Source: a virus
Strand: one strand, 5' to 3'
Virus record (IMG/VR): IMGVR_UViG_3300032223_001063
Coordinates: 1-22,882 of that record
Length of the DNA stretch: 22,882 nt
Part shown: positions 13,199 through 21,537 of the stretch, in pieces
Numbering within the stretch: the first letter of the stretch is position 1
Layout of the letters: each line of letters starts with the position of its first letter
Program-made: the position numbers and the translations under genes
The notes under the pieces: model-generated
Database searches by the model: none
Told to the model about the DNA's origin: nothing
The model's input: only the letters and a program-made list of their open reading frames with translations

Positions 13199-13618
13199 AT
13201 GGCACACTTTGCAGAAATTGATGAAAATAATATTGTAATAAATGTAGTCGTTCTTGATAATAAAGATATTATTGACGAGAATGGAAAAGAAACAGAATCT
13301 AAAGGGATAGAATTTTTAAAAGCCCAATGTGGTAATAATACTAATTGGGTTCAAACAAGTTATAATGGCAAATTTCGAAAAAGATATGCTGGTATTGGGT
13401 TTTATTATGATAAAAAAAGAGATGCATTTATATCTCCAAAACTTTTCCCATCTTGGATATTTGATGATAATGTTTGCGCCTATGTTCCAATAATTCCTTA
13501 TCCAAACGATGGTAAATATTATAGTTGGAATGAAGCTATTAAAAATTGGGAAGAATTTATCATTAATGAACCGGAGCCAATTTCATTTGGTTCAAAAGAA
13601 GATCAAATAAATACATAA
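13199..13618 (+). CDS. Conserved T4-like phage protein, probable virion-associated
   Basis: This 139-residue protein begins MAHFAEIDENNIVINVVVLDN and has NWVQTSYNGKFRKRYAGIGFYYD, DAFISPKLFPSWIFDD and a terminal YYSWNEAIKNWEE block. The same arrangement is widespread among environmental T4-like phages near tail and fibre genes and is often labelled a structural or hypothetical protein; I know of no tested function. AAAGG at 13185-13189 lies 9 nt before the ATG. The conserved W and Y residues suggest a compact beta-rich fold. Its last codons contain the late-promoter motif for gene 13. Confidence 0.85.
   Translation: MAHFAEIDENNIVINVVVLDNKDIIDENGKETESKGIEFLKAQCGNNTNWVQTSYNGKFRKRYAGIGFYYDKKRDAFISPKLFPSWIFDDNVCAYVPIIPYPNDGKYYSWNEAIKNWEEFIINEPEPISFGSKEDQINT
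13606..13613 (+). promoter_or_regulatory. Late-promoter motif AATAAATA before gene 13
   Basis: An NATAAATA octamer lies inside the last codons of the upstream gene, 20 nt before the ATG of gene 13. AAAAAGG (13617-13623) between them is the ribosome site. The spacing matches the motif before 6780 and 7488. Confidence 0.5.
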
Positions 13619-13633
13619 AAAGGTTTATTTTAA

Positions 13634-14374
13634 ATGGCAGTTCCAACATCAAAAGACGAATTTAAAGAATATTGCCTACGTAAGTTAGGAAAGCCTGTCA
13701 TTGAAATCAACGTTGACAATGATCAGGTAGACGATCGTGTGGACGAAGCTATTCGTTATTATTGGGACTATCATTTTGATGGTGCAGAAAAAATATATTA
13801 CAAATACCAAATAACGAATCAGGATAAAGCAAACCGTTATATAACAATGCCAGATAATATCATTGGCGTTATTAACATGTTCCCTATCGGCCAGGCTCTT
13901 AATACCAATAATCTATTTAATATCCGCTATCAGATCGCATTAAACGATCTTTATACTTTAACATCAGTTTCTATGGTTCCATATTACATGGCTATGCAGC
14001 ATGTTCAGTTTCTTGAACAGATGCTTGTTGGACAACAGCCTTTAAGATATAACCGTATTATTAACAAGTGTTATATAGATATGAGCTGGGAAATTGTAAA
14101 TGCTGGTGATTTTATTATTCTCGAAGCATATCAAGTTATTGATCCAGAAATTTATCCGAAGGCTTATGGAGAACGTTGGCTTCAGAATTATGCTTCATGT
14201 TTAATTAAACAACAGTGGGGTTCTAACCTTAAGAAGTTTGAAGGTATGCAGATGCCAGGCGGATTAAAATTTAATGGACAAAAGATATATGACGAAGCTA
14301 CTGCAGAAAGAGCTGCTCTTGAAAAAGAAATGATCACGAGCTTCAGCTTACCAATTATTGATATGATTGGATAA
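13634..14374 (+). CDS. 13: Neck protein gp13
   Basis: This 246-residue protein corresponds to T4 gp13, a neck component that helps close the filled head and join it to the tail. T4 gp13 is longer, about 309 residues. Recognisable blocks are SKDEFKEYCLRKLGKPVIEINV, VDDRVDEAIRYYWDYHFDG, the EQMLVGQQPLRYNRIINKCYID middle and GERWLQNYASCLIKQQWGSNLKKFEGMQMPGG near the C-terminus, split here by less conserved stretches. It is the first gene of the 13-20 morphogenesis run, and gene 14 follows after 2 nt. Identification rests on these conserved blocks and the gene order. Confidence 0.93.
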   Translation: MAVPTSKDEFKEYCLRKLGKPVIEINVDNDQVDDRVDEAIRYYWDYHFDGAEKIYYKYQITNQDKANRYITMPDNIIGVINMFPIGQALNTNNLFNIRYQIALNDLYTLTSVSMVPYYMAMQHVQFLEQMLVGQQPLRYNRIINKCYIDMSWEIVNAGDFIILEAYQVIDPEIYPKAYGERWLQNYASCLIKQQWGSNLKKFEGMQMPGGLKFNGQKIYDEATAERAALEKEMITSFSLPIIDMIG

Positions 14375-14376
14375 CA

Positions 14377-15105
14377 ATGGCGACAAATTTTTTCTTCAAC
14401 AATTTTAAATCATATCAAGAACAACAGCTTATTGAGAATTTAATAATCGAAGCAATTCGCATTTATGGCGAAGACATGCTTTATATACCTCGCAAAATTA
14501 ATAATTATGATTCTGTTTATGGAGCCGATGATCAATCAAGTTATGATATAGCTATTCCTATAGAATTGTATATTAAATCAATTGATGGGTTTAGTGGTGA
14601 TGGTAACTTTATGTCTAAGTTTGGTGTTGAAATTAGAGATCAAGTTGTGTTCTCCGTAGCCCAAAGAAGATTTAAAGATGACGTAGCTTCGGTAACTTCT
14701 CAGCTTAGACCAAACGAAGGCGATCTAATTTATTTTCCATTAAACAATAAATGTTTCCAAATTAAAAATGTTTCTAAGTTTGAAATGTTTTATCAGCTCG
14801 GCGCATTACAAACATGGGAATTAACTTGTGAGCTATTTGAATACAGTAATGAGAAGTTTAATACTGGCGTTCCGCAAATTGATTCTCTACAACTTAAACT
14901 CAGCACTAATGTTCTAGATTATTTAATCTTAACAGAAGAAGATGCTATTCCTATTGTAACAGAAGATGGTAATTATAACCTTGTCAACGAAGCTTTAACA
15001 TTGAGCGAAATAGTTAAAGGATCTAATAATGAAGATATTCAATTAGAATCAGATTTGTTTATAGACTTTTCTGCCATAGATCCATTTACGGAAGGTAATA
15101 TATAA
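14377..15105 (+). CDS. 14: Neck protein gp14
   Basis: The 242-residue protein matches T4 gp14 (about 256 residues), which acts with gp13 in the neck between portal and tail. Its start ATNFFFNNFKSYQEQQLIENL and the blocks GEDMLYIPRKI, KFGVEIRDQVVFSVAQRRF, RPNEGDLIYFP and LGALQTWELTCELFEYSNE are typical of the family. The acidic C-terminus is variable. The stop overlaps the gp15 ATG by one base (TAATG), implying translational coupling. Confidence 0.93.
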   Translation: MATNFFFNNFKSYQEQQLIENLIIEAIRIYGEDMLYIPRKINNYDSVYGADDQSSYDIAIPIELYIKSIDGFSGDGNFMSKFGVEIRDQVVFSVAQRRFKDDVASVTSQLRPNEGDLIYFPLNNKCFQIKNVSKFEMFYQLGALQTWELTCELFEYSNEKFNTGVPQIDSLQLKLSTNVLDYLILTEEDAIPIVTEDGNYNLVNEALTLSEIVKGSNNEDIQLESDLFIDFSAIDPFTEGNI

Positions 15106-15944
15106 TGTTCGGTCAAAAGTTTTATTTCAGTACTATCCGTAAATATGTTATTCTTGTTGGAACATTATTTAATGACCTTAAAATAACAAGAACTGACAAA
15201 GCCGGAAACGTAACAGAGTTGATAGAAGTTCCTGTAACTTATGGACCAAAAGATAAAATGTTGGCCCGTGTTACTCAAGATCCAACATTATCACGCCAAA
15301 CAGCTGTTCCTACATTACCAATCATTTCTTTTGAAATGGGTCAGATAAAATATGATGGTACTAGAAAATTACATACCCTTGGTAGATCTTCAGTAAAAAA
15401 TGATGCCAACAGTTTCAAGTATCAATATAATCCAGTACCATATAATTTTGATTTTAAAGTATATGTATATGCTAAGAACGCCGAAGATGGTACTAAAATT
15501 ATAGAACAGATACTGCCATATTTTACACCAGACTGGACGTCAACTGTAAAGCTTATTCCAGAAATGGATATAACTATGGATATTCCAGTTATATTGAACA
15601 ACGTTTCTTACGAAGATAAATACGATGGAGATTTTAAACAAAGAAGATCCATAATTTGGACGTTAGATTTAATGTTAAAAGGTTATGTATATGGACCTGT
15701 TAGAAAATCTGGTATTATTAAATTTGCTAATACAACGTTCTACGTGCCATCTGTACCAGACGGTCATCTTGCGGAAGCTGTTGGTTTAGATAGTCCAAGA
15801 GAACGTGTTACTGTACAGCCTGGTTTAACAGCTAACGGTCAACCAACTAACGATATTAATTTAACTATACCTTATAATGAGATAGAAGTTTCTGATGATT
15901 ATGGGTTTGTTTCTGAAATATATAACGATGAGCAATTAAGATGA
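15105..15944 (+). CDS. 15: Tail terminator / sheath stabiliser gp15
   Basis: This 279-residue protein is the counterpart of T4 gp15 (272 residues), a hexameric ring that caps the finished tail tube and sheath and docks to the neck. The opening GQKFYFSTIRKYVILVGTLFND, then VPVTYGPKDKMLARV, FEMGQIKYDGTRKLH and RRSIIWTLDLMLKGYVYGPV are family signatures. Length is almost that of T4. It overlaps gene 16 by 4 bp (ATGA at 15941-15944). Confidence 0.94.
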   Translation: MFGQKFYFSTIRKYVILVGTLFNDLKITRTDKAGNVTELIEVPVTYGPKDKMLARVTQDPTLSRQTAVPTLPIISFEMGQIKYDGTRKLHTLGRSSVKNDANSFKYQYNPVPYNFDFKVYVYAKNAEDGTKIIEQILPYFTPDWTSTVKLIPEMDITMDIPVILNNVSYEDKYDGDFKQRRSIIWTLDLMLKGYVYGPVRKSGIIKFANTTFYVPSVPDGHLAEAVGLDSPRERVTVQPGLTANGQPTNDINLTIPYNEIEVSDDYGFVSEIYNDEQLR

Positions 15945-16339
15945 GTGATGATCCGATTGGAAAAGCATTAGGTTTACCTGAGAAAAATAATTTTGTAAAT
16001 TCTATTATAGCAGCTGCACATGATGATAGTGCAACAGCTGACTTTGATATGGCTCGTTCGAATATCAGAGAAGTAATTACTAATGGTAGTGAGGCTATAT
16101 TCAAGTTAACAGAAATTGCAGAACAGTCTCAACATCCAAGAGCTTATGAAGTTCTGGCTAAACTTATGGATTCTGTTGTAAATGCTAACAAAGAATTGCT
16201 TGAACTACAAACTAAAATTAGATCAATACAGGCTTCTGATTCTCCTATAAGCGAAAAGGCTCAAAGCGTAACGAACAATCTATTTGTAGGATCTACAGCT
16301 GAACTTCAAAAAGTTATAGCTGAAATGAAAATGAAGTAA
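15941..16339 (+). CDS. 16: Small terminase subunit gp16
   Basis: The 132-residue protein sits where T4 gene 16 does, between 15 and 17. It is shorter than T4 gp16 (164). It is mostly alpha-helical and charged: a central DFDMARSNIREVITNGSEAIFKLTEIAEQSQHPRAYEVLAKLM and a helix NANKELLELQTKI, consistent with the oligomerising core that recognises phage DNA and stimulates the large subunit ATPase. No separate helix-turn-helix is obvious. Gene 17 begins 2 nt after its stop. Confidence 0.9.
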   Translation: MSDDPIGKALGLPEKNNFVNSIIAAAHDDSATADFDMARSNIREVITNGSEAIFKLTEIAEQSQHPRAYEVLAKLMDSVVNANKELLELQTKIRSIQASDSPISEKAQSVTNNLFVGSTAELQKVIAEMKMK

Positions 16340-16341
16340 TA

Positions 16342-17988
16342 ATGTCGACAGAAGTTGCTAAAGGTTATAAGGGTAATATAAACCTAAAACGTTCCAATCA
16401 AGCTATTGAATGGACGCCCGATCTTGTGCAAGAATATATTAAATGTTCTCAAGATCCAGTATACTTTACTGAAACATACATGAAGATTATCAGTATCAAT
16501 GAAGGTCTGATAAATTTTAAACTTTATGATTATCAGAAAAGTATGTTAAGATCTTTTGCTGCTAATCGTTTTAATATTATAACCACGGCTAGACAGGCAG
16601 GTAAGTCTACTACAACCTGTGCTTTCATTCTTTGGTACATTATATTCCATCAAGATAAGACCGTAGCCTTACTCGCTAACAAGGGCGACACCGCTCGAGA
16701 AATTCTAGGTCGTATTCAGCTTGCTTACCAGCATCTACCTAAGTGGTTGCAGCAGGGTATCAAGGAATGGAATAAGGGTTCATTCGAACTTGAAAACAAC
16801 AGCCGTGTTATTGCTGCTGCTACTTCAACTGATGCTATCCGTGGTTATTCTATCAACCTTCTGTTTATTGACGAAGCAGCGTTCATTGAAAACTGGGATG
16901 AGTTTTTCACCTCCGTTTATCCTACGATTTCTTCTGGTAACGAATCAAAAATTATTCTTGTTTCTACTCCGAACGGATTGAACCACTTTTATAGTATCTG
17001 GTTAAACGCTCAGGAAAAAAGAAATCAGTATCAGTATATAAAAGTTAATTGGCAAGACGTTCCTGGTCGTGATGAACGTTGGCGTCAGGACACGTTAGCT
17101 GCTATGAACTTTGATACAGAAAAGTTCGAGCAGGAATATAATTGCGAATTCCTTGGTAGCTCTGGTACGCTTATCGCTGGTTGGAAACTTAAAGAATTGG
17201 TACACCAACCATCGTTGGTTGAACGAGATGGTTTGACTCAATACTTTATGCCAGAAGAAGGACATGTATATATAATGGTGTGCGACGTTTCTCGTGGTAA
17301 GGGATTAGACTATTCTGCATTTCAGCTTGTTGATGTAACAAAAATGCCATATCAACAGGCGTGCGTTTATCGCAATAATGCAATTTCACCAATAGATTAT
17401 GCAGACGTTATCCACAGAGTGGCCAAGGCTTATAATAATGCATCTGTTCTGGTTGAAATAAACGATATTGGCGAACAGGTGTCTCATTCCCTACATTATG
17501 ATTTTGGTTATGAACATGTATTGTTTACTGAGAATGCTGGTCGTTCTGGTAAACGTATTACAGGTGGATTTGGTGGGGCTAATATAGATAAAGGTATTAG
17601 AACAACTAAGGTTGTAAAATCAATTGGCTGTTCTATCCTTAAATTGTTAGTAGAACAAAACCAATTTATTGTTAATGATTTCCATACAATAAACGAGTTG
17701 TCTACTTTTTCTAAAAAGGGAAATTCGTTTGAGGCAGAATCTGGAAAACACGACGACCTTGTTATGTGTTTGGTATTGTTTGCTTGGTTGTCAGAACAGC
17801 AATATTTCAAGGATTACACAAACATCAATACCCTCATGTCACTGAGGGAAAAAACTGAAGAAGATATGGAACAGGATATGGCTCCGTTTGGATTTTTCGA
17901 TGATGGAAGAGGAGATACATTTGAGACTGATCAAGTTGAGAAATTCGTGCCGGATGCTTGGATGTGGAATCTAAGGGAAGACTTTTAA
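16342..17988 (+). CDS. 17: Large terminase subunit gp17 (packaging ATPase/nuclease)
   Basis: The 548-residue protein drives DNA into the prohead and cuts concatemers. The N-terminal ATPase has Walker A ARQAGKST (83-90) and Walker B LLFIDEAAF with D177 and E178, followed by the coupling motif VSTP (207-210). The RNase H-like nuclease has D315 in MVCDVSRG, E372 in VLVEINDIG and D471/D472 in GKHDDLVM. The 57-residue distance between the first two acids equals that between T4 D401 and E458. It is shorter than T4 gp17 (610), mainly at the N-terminus, where Walker A is about 78 residues earlier. All catalytic residues are present, so it should be active. Confidence 0.97.
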   Translation: MSTEVAKGYKGNINLKRSNQAIEWTPDLVQEYIKCSQDPVYFTETYMKIISINEGLINFKLYDYQKSMLRSFAANRFNIITTARQAGKSTTTCAFILWYIIFHQDKTVALLANKGDTAREILGRIQLAYQHLPKWLQQGIKEWNKGSFELENNSRVIAAATSTDAIRGYSINLLFIDEAAFIENWDEFFTSVYPTISSGNESKIILVSTPNGLNHFYSIWLNAQEKRNQYQYIKVNWQDVPGRDERWRQDTLAAMNFDTEKFEQEYNCEFLGSSGTLIAGWKLKELVHQPSLVERDGLTQYFMPEEGHVYIMVCDVSRGKGLDYSAFQLVDVTKMPYQQACVYRNNAISPIDYADVIHRVAKAYNNASVLVEINDIGEQVSHSLHYDFGYEHVLFTENAGRSGKRITGGFGGANIDKGIRTTKVVKSIGCSILKLLVEQNQFIVNDFHTINELSTFSKKGNSFEAESGKHDDLVMCLVLFAWLSEQQYFKDYTNINTLMSLREKTEEDMEQDMAPFGFFDDGRGDTFETDQVEKFVPDAWMWNLREDF

Positions 17989-17994
17989 TAAATA
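17987..17994 (+). promoter_or_regulatory. Late-promoter motif AATAAATA before gene 18
   Basis: The octamer starts inside the TAA stop of gene 17 and lies 46 nt before the ATG of the sheath gene. The sheath is needed in many copies, so its own promoter is expected. The ribosome site AAAGGAG (18027-18033) is the strongest in the window together with that of gene 19. Confidence 0.55.
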
Positions 17995-18040
17995 ATAATA
18001 AAATGAATCAAATAGATTCTCACATCAAAGGAGAAATAAG

Positions 18041-20836
18041 ATGGCAATTCAATTAAGTCCAGGCGTAAATGTAACAGAAGTTGACCTTACTACTGTAGTT
18101 CCTACAGTTGCAACTGCAGTTGGCGCCATTGCTGGTTTATTCCAATGGGGACCAGTTGGTAAGAGAGTTTTGGTGGACACAGAAGATAATCTTATAAAGT
18201 ATTTTTCTAAGCCAACTAACTATAACGCAGAAACATGGTTTACCGCTGCTAACTTTTTATCATACAATAATAGCCTTTATGTTTCTCGTGCAGCAAATAC
18301 TACTGGTGCCACACCAAGAGTATTAGTAAATACAGTTGCTGGAAACGCTAGTTATGTTACTAATGCTGCAGGTGGTGATTTTACTAGTACAATTTTCCCA
18401 GGAATGTATCTTGTACAGTCTTCAAATTCTTCAGTAATAGTTCCTAAACCAGATAAGCCTATCACTGTAACTTCTGTTAATGCAACAGCAATTATGCTGA
18501 GTCAAGCTGTATTAGTAAACACTGTTGTTGCTAATACCATTTTACATTTCGCATATCCAGCAACATCTTTCAACGGTTTAGCTATTGATGGTACTAATTA
18601 CGGTACTGGAAATTATTACGCTAACAGTGACTATGTTTCAAGTAAAACAGGAACTAATGCTTCTAGATCAATCGTAACTAATCTTTCCGGTCAAATCGTT
18701 GCTAATGAAAACGATTTCCTTTCTAAGAATGGCAATTTTGATCCAGACGTATTGTATATTGCAAGATATCCAGGCAAGCAGGGTTCTTCTTTAAGAGTTT
18801 CTGTTTGCGATAGTTCTAATGCATTTACTTCTACAGTAACTGGTACAAATAGCACTACATATGGAACTGCACTAATTAACAATTCAACTAGCTTTAGTAT
18901 AAACGGTGGTGGTTATTTGTGTGTAGAACTTGGAGATTCTTTTGCATCTGCTGCAGGATTTAGTAACCTTACCGCTGCTGCAGCTTATGCTAGTCAGTTT
19001 TCCGTTGGAGATAAAATACTAGTTGGAAACAATACTGTTGGTTATCAGCAATTAGTTGTTGATAGCGTAGTTGTTTCAACCAATACTGTTACTAATCCAT
19101 TAATGGTTGGTACTAGCAACACAGCGCAAACAGCTAATGTATCATTAGTAGCTAATTCTTCGCTTGTTAATAACGCTATTGGATTTATGCAATGCAATAA
19201 TATTTTCTCAAATAATGATGTAGTTTTCTATGCTAATAACGATACTAAAACTGCATTGAGTATTGTTGGCAATCCTTATAATAATACTGCTATAACAACT
19301 CTACAAAAGCAAACAGATTATTATATTGTAAACGCTAACACTTCAGGTTTCGCAGTTTCATTAACTCCTGCAGGAAATCCAATTCTTGTTCAAGGAGCTG
19401 CAGATAGAGAATGTACGTTCATAGCAAGTAACAATCAAGTTCTTATTAACTTTACTGAGCCATATAAGTTACATACACCTACATATCTTGACACAGTTAC
19501 TAAGAGCTGGGAATTCAAGGATGTAGTTCAGGCTGCTCCAGGTCAGTCTAATTATGTTAGAATGTATGGCAACAGCGCAGCTCAAGACGAACTTCATGTT
19601 GTAGTTGTAGACGACGATGGTCTATTTACTGGAACTCCAGGTTCGATTCTTGAAGTATATAAGAATCTTTCAAGAGCTACAGACGCTAAGAACATTGACG
19701 GATCTTCTGCTTATTATAAGGAAGTAATTAATCAAAGTTCTGCATACGTTTGGGTTGCTAATGATAGATATATTTGTCCTTCTGCAAATGCTCTATTTGT
19801 AACAAATCCAAACCAGACAACTAACTCTGCTGTTTGGGGAACAAAGCCTCTTAATATTAAGATGTCTTTCGCCCAAGATGGTTATAATGAAGCTCATGCT
19901 AATTCTTTCTCATCAATTGCAGCTGCTTATGATTTGTTCAAGTCTCCTGAAGAAGTTGATATTTCTCTTGTTCTTACAGGTCGTCCTCTTGGTGGTGTAA
20001 CAACTGTTAATGGTCAAACTGTTACAAATTTCCAAATTGCAAATTATGTTATCGACAATATTTGCGAAACTAGAAAAGATTGCGTAGCTTTCGTTTCTCC
20101 TGACAAGTCATTAATTATTAATAGCATTAATAACAGCACAACAGGCAGAGAAGCTTCTAATCTTGTTAACTGGAGAGGAGCTATCCGTAGCACTTCTTAT
20201 GCTGTTATGGATGGCAGCTATAAGTATCAGTACGATCGTTATAACGATGTTTATCGTTGGATCCCTCTAAATGGTGATATCGCTGGCTTATGCGCTAGAA
20301 CAGATCATACTAACGATGCTTGGTGGTCTCCTGCTGGTTTCAATCGCGGTCAAATTAAGAACATTATCAGACTTGGTTATAATCCTACTCAGTCAGAACG
20401 CGATCTAATTTACGTTAACGGAATTAACCCAGTAGTAACATTCCCTGGCAAGGGTACAGTTCTTTATGGTGATAAAACTCTTCAGGGTAAGCCTTCTGCA
20501 TTTGACCGTATCAATGTTCGCAGATTGTTTATTGTTCTTGAAAAGGCTATTTCTGCCGCTTCAAAATATTCTCTGTTCGAATTTAATGATCCTTTCACTC
20601 GTTCGCAGTTTAAGAATCTTGTGACTCCTTACCTTCGCCAAATTCAGGGTCGTCGTGGTATTACTGATTTCCATGTAGTTTGCGACGAAACTAATAATAC
20701 CGCACAGGTTATTGATAGCAACCAGTTTGTTGGTGACATCTATATTAAACCAGCTCGTTCAATCAACTTCATTCAGTTGAATTTCGTGGCTGTTGGAACT
20801 GGCGTTCAATTCTCCGAAGTTGTTGGCAAGTTCTAA
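18041..20836 (+). CDS. 18: Tail sheath protein gp18 (enlarged)
   Basis: The contractile sheath subunit is recognised by the N-terminal QLSPGVNVTEVDLTTVVPTVATA, GLFQWGPVGKRVLV and NFLSYNNSLYVSRA blocks. The C-terminal part has SWEFKDVVQAAPGQSNYV (from about 489), DELHVVVVDDDGLFTG, RPLGG, NLVNWRGAIRSTSYAVMDG, GDIAGLCARTDHTNDAWWSPAG, GKGTVLYGDKTLQ and NVRRLFIVLEKAI. At 931 residues it is much larger than T4 gp18 (659). The extra length lies between about residues 90 and 480 and is Ser/Thr/Asn-rich. Residues around 390-455, with TDYYIVNANTSGFAVSLTPAG, look like the small beta domain repeated in other environmental phage tail proteins. The insertion probably decorates the outside of the sheath. 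Confidence 0.95.
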   Translation: MAIQLSPGVNVTEVDLTTVVPTVATAVGAIAGLFQWGPVGKRVLVDTEDNLIKYFSKPTNYNAETWFTAANFLSYNNSLYVSRAANTTGATPRVLVNTVAGNASYVTNAAGGDFTSTIFPGMYLVQSSNSSVIVPKPDKPITVTSVNATAIMLSQAVLVNTVVANTILHFAYPATSFNGLAIDGTNYGTGNYYANSDYVSSKTGTNASRSIVTNLSGQIVANENDFLSKNGNFDPDVLYIARYPGKQGSSLRVSVCDSSNAFTSTVTGTNSTTYGTALINNSTSFSINGGGYLCVELGDSFASAAGFSNLTAAAAYASQFSVGDKILVGNNTVGYQQLVVDSVVVSTNTVTNPLMVGTSNTAQTANVSLVANSSLVNNAIGFMQCNNIFSNNDVVFYANNDTKTALSIVGNPYNNTAITTLQKQTDYYIVNANTSGFAVSLTPAGNPILVQGAADRECTFIASNNQVLINFTEPYKLHTPTYLDTVTKSWEFKDVVQAAPGQSNYVRMYGNSAAQDELHVVVVDDDGLFTGTPGSILEVYKNLSRATDAKNIDGSSAYYKEVINQSSAYVWVANDRYICPSANALFVTNPNQTTNSAVWGTKPLNIKMSFAQDGYNEAHANSFSSIAAAYDLFKSPEEVDISLVLTGRPLGGVTTVNGQTVTNFQIANYVIDNICETRKDCVAFVSPDKSLIINSINNSTTGREASNLVNWRGAIRSTSYAVMDGSYKYQYDRYNDVYRWIPLNGDIAGLCARTDHTNDAWWSPAGFNRGQIKNIIRLGYNPTQSERDLIYVNGINPVVTFPGKGTVLYGDKTLQGKPSAFDRINVRRLFIVLEKAISAASKYSLFEFNDPFTRSQFKNLVTPYLRQIQGRRGITDFHVVCDETNNTAQVIDSNQFVGDIYIKPARSINFIQLNFVAVGTGVQFSEVVGKF

Positions 20837-20842
20837 TAAATA
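20835..20842 (+). promoter_or_regulatory. Late-promoter motif AATAAATA before gene 19
   Basis: The octamer begins one base into the TAA stop of gene 18, forming TAATAAATA, and lies 25 nt before the ATG of gene 19. AAGGAG at 20854-20859, 8 nt before the start, is the ribosome site. Confidence 0.55.
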
Positions 20843-20867
20843 GATAAAACTCAAAGGAGTAAAATAG

Positions 20868-21479
20868 ATGCCATTTAATATTAATACATTCAAAACAAAC
20901 GGTCTGGTGTACGGTGGCGCCAGACCATCTCTCTTCAATGTTCGTCTACAAGTTCCAACTGGTATTGGTATTAATTCAGTATCAGTTAGAAAGTTCGAAT
21001 TCGTTTGTAGAACTGCAGAACTTCCTGCATCTTCTGTTGGCGAATTTGATGTTCCTTATTTTGGACGTAAGATTAAGATAGCTGGCGACCGCACATTCGG
21101 TGATTGGCAAGTTAACGTAATGAACGACGAAGATTTCGCAGTTCGTTCTATGTTCGAAGCTTGGTCAAACGCTCTAAACCGTATGGTTTCTAATATTCGT
21201 GATCCTGCAATTTCAGGAGAAAATTATAAGACTGATTTAGAAGTAATTCAATATTCTAAAGACGGTGAAGTAATTAGATCTTACGCTATCGTTGGAGCTT
21301 TCCCAACAGAAATTGGTTCTATTGCTCTCGATTGGGATACACAAAATTCTATCGAATCATTCCCTGTAACATTTGCTTACGATTACTGGGTTCCAACTCA
21401 GGAAGTTTCTAGTAAGATCGCAGGCGGTATTAATCCATACGCTGATATTGCTGATGTTGATGGTCCAATGGGCGCTTAA
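20868..21479 (+). CDS. 19: Tail tube protein gp19
   Basis: The 203-residue protein forms the inner tube of the contractile tail. It shows PFNINTFKTNGLVYGGARPSLF at the start, VPYFGRKIKIAGDRTFGDW, NDEDFAVRSMFEAWSNALN, and ALDWDTQNSIESFPVTFAYDYW near the end, all gp19 signatures. T4 gp19 is 163 residues, so this one has about 40 more, partly a C-terminal extension after AYDYW (EVSSKIAGG onward). It is placed between sheath and portal genes as in T4 and has its own late-promoter motif and a strong ribosome site, fitting high-level expression. Confidence 0.95.
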   Translation: MPFNINTFKTNGLVYGGARPSLFNVRLQVPTGIGINSVSVRKFEFVCRTAELPASSVGEFDVPYFGRKIKIAGDRTFGDWQVNVMNDEDFAVRSMFEAWSNALNRMVSNIRDPAISGENYKTDLEVIQYSKDGEVIRSYAIVGAFPTEIGSIALDWDTQNSIESFPVTFAYDYWVPTQEVSSKIAGGINPYADIADVDGPMGA

Positions 21480-21485
21480 TAAATA
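21478..21485 (+). promoter_or_regulatory. Late-promoter motif AATAAATA before gene 20
   Basis: The same TAATAAATA junction seen after genes 17 and 18 occurs at the gene 19 stop. It lies 52 nt before the portal gene ATG, with a hairpin between. Confidence 0.5.
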
Positions 21486-21501
21486 TAATATTATGATTAA
21501 A

Positions 21502-21522
21502 GGGGGGATATTTTATCCCTCC
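21502..21522 (+). terminator. Strong hairpin in the gene 19-20 gap (terminator, attenuator or processing site)
   Basis: GGGGGGATA (21502-21510), loop TTT, and TATCCCTCC (21514-21522) form a 9-bp stem with one G-U pair. It is the most stable small hairpin noticed in the window. ATTTT follows, a short U-tract, and the portal gene ribosome site GGAG (21528-21531) starts 6 nt after the stem. It could reduce read-through from the highly expressed tube gene into the portal gene, or protect the 3' end of gene 19 mRNA. Confidence 0.5.
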
Positions 21523-21537
21523 ATTTTGGAGATTTAA

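Noticed and set aside
18003-18056. Short ATG frame before the sheath gene as a leader peptide
   Set aside because: No ribosome site, no conserved feature, and it simply runs through the sheath ribosome site and start in another frame.
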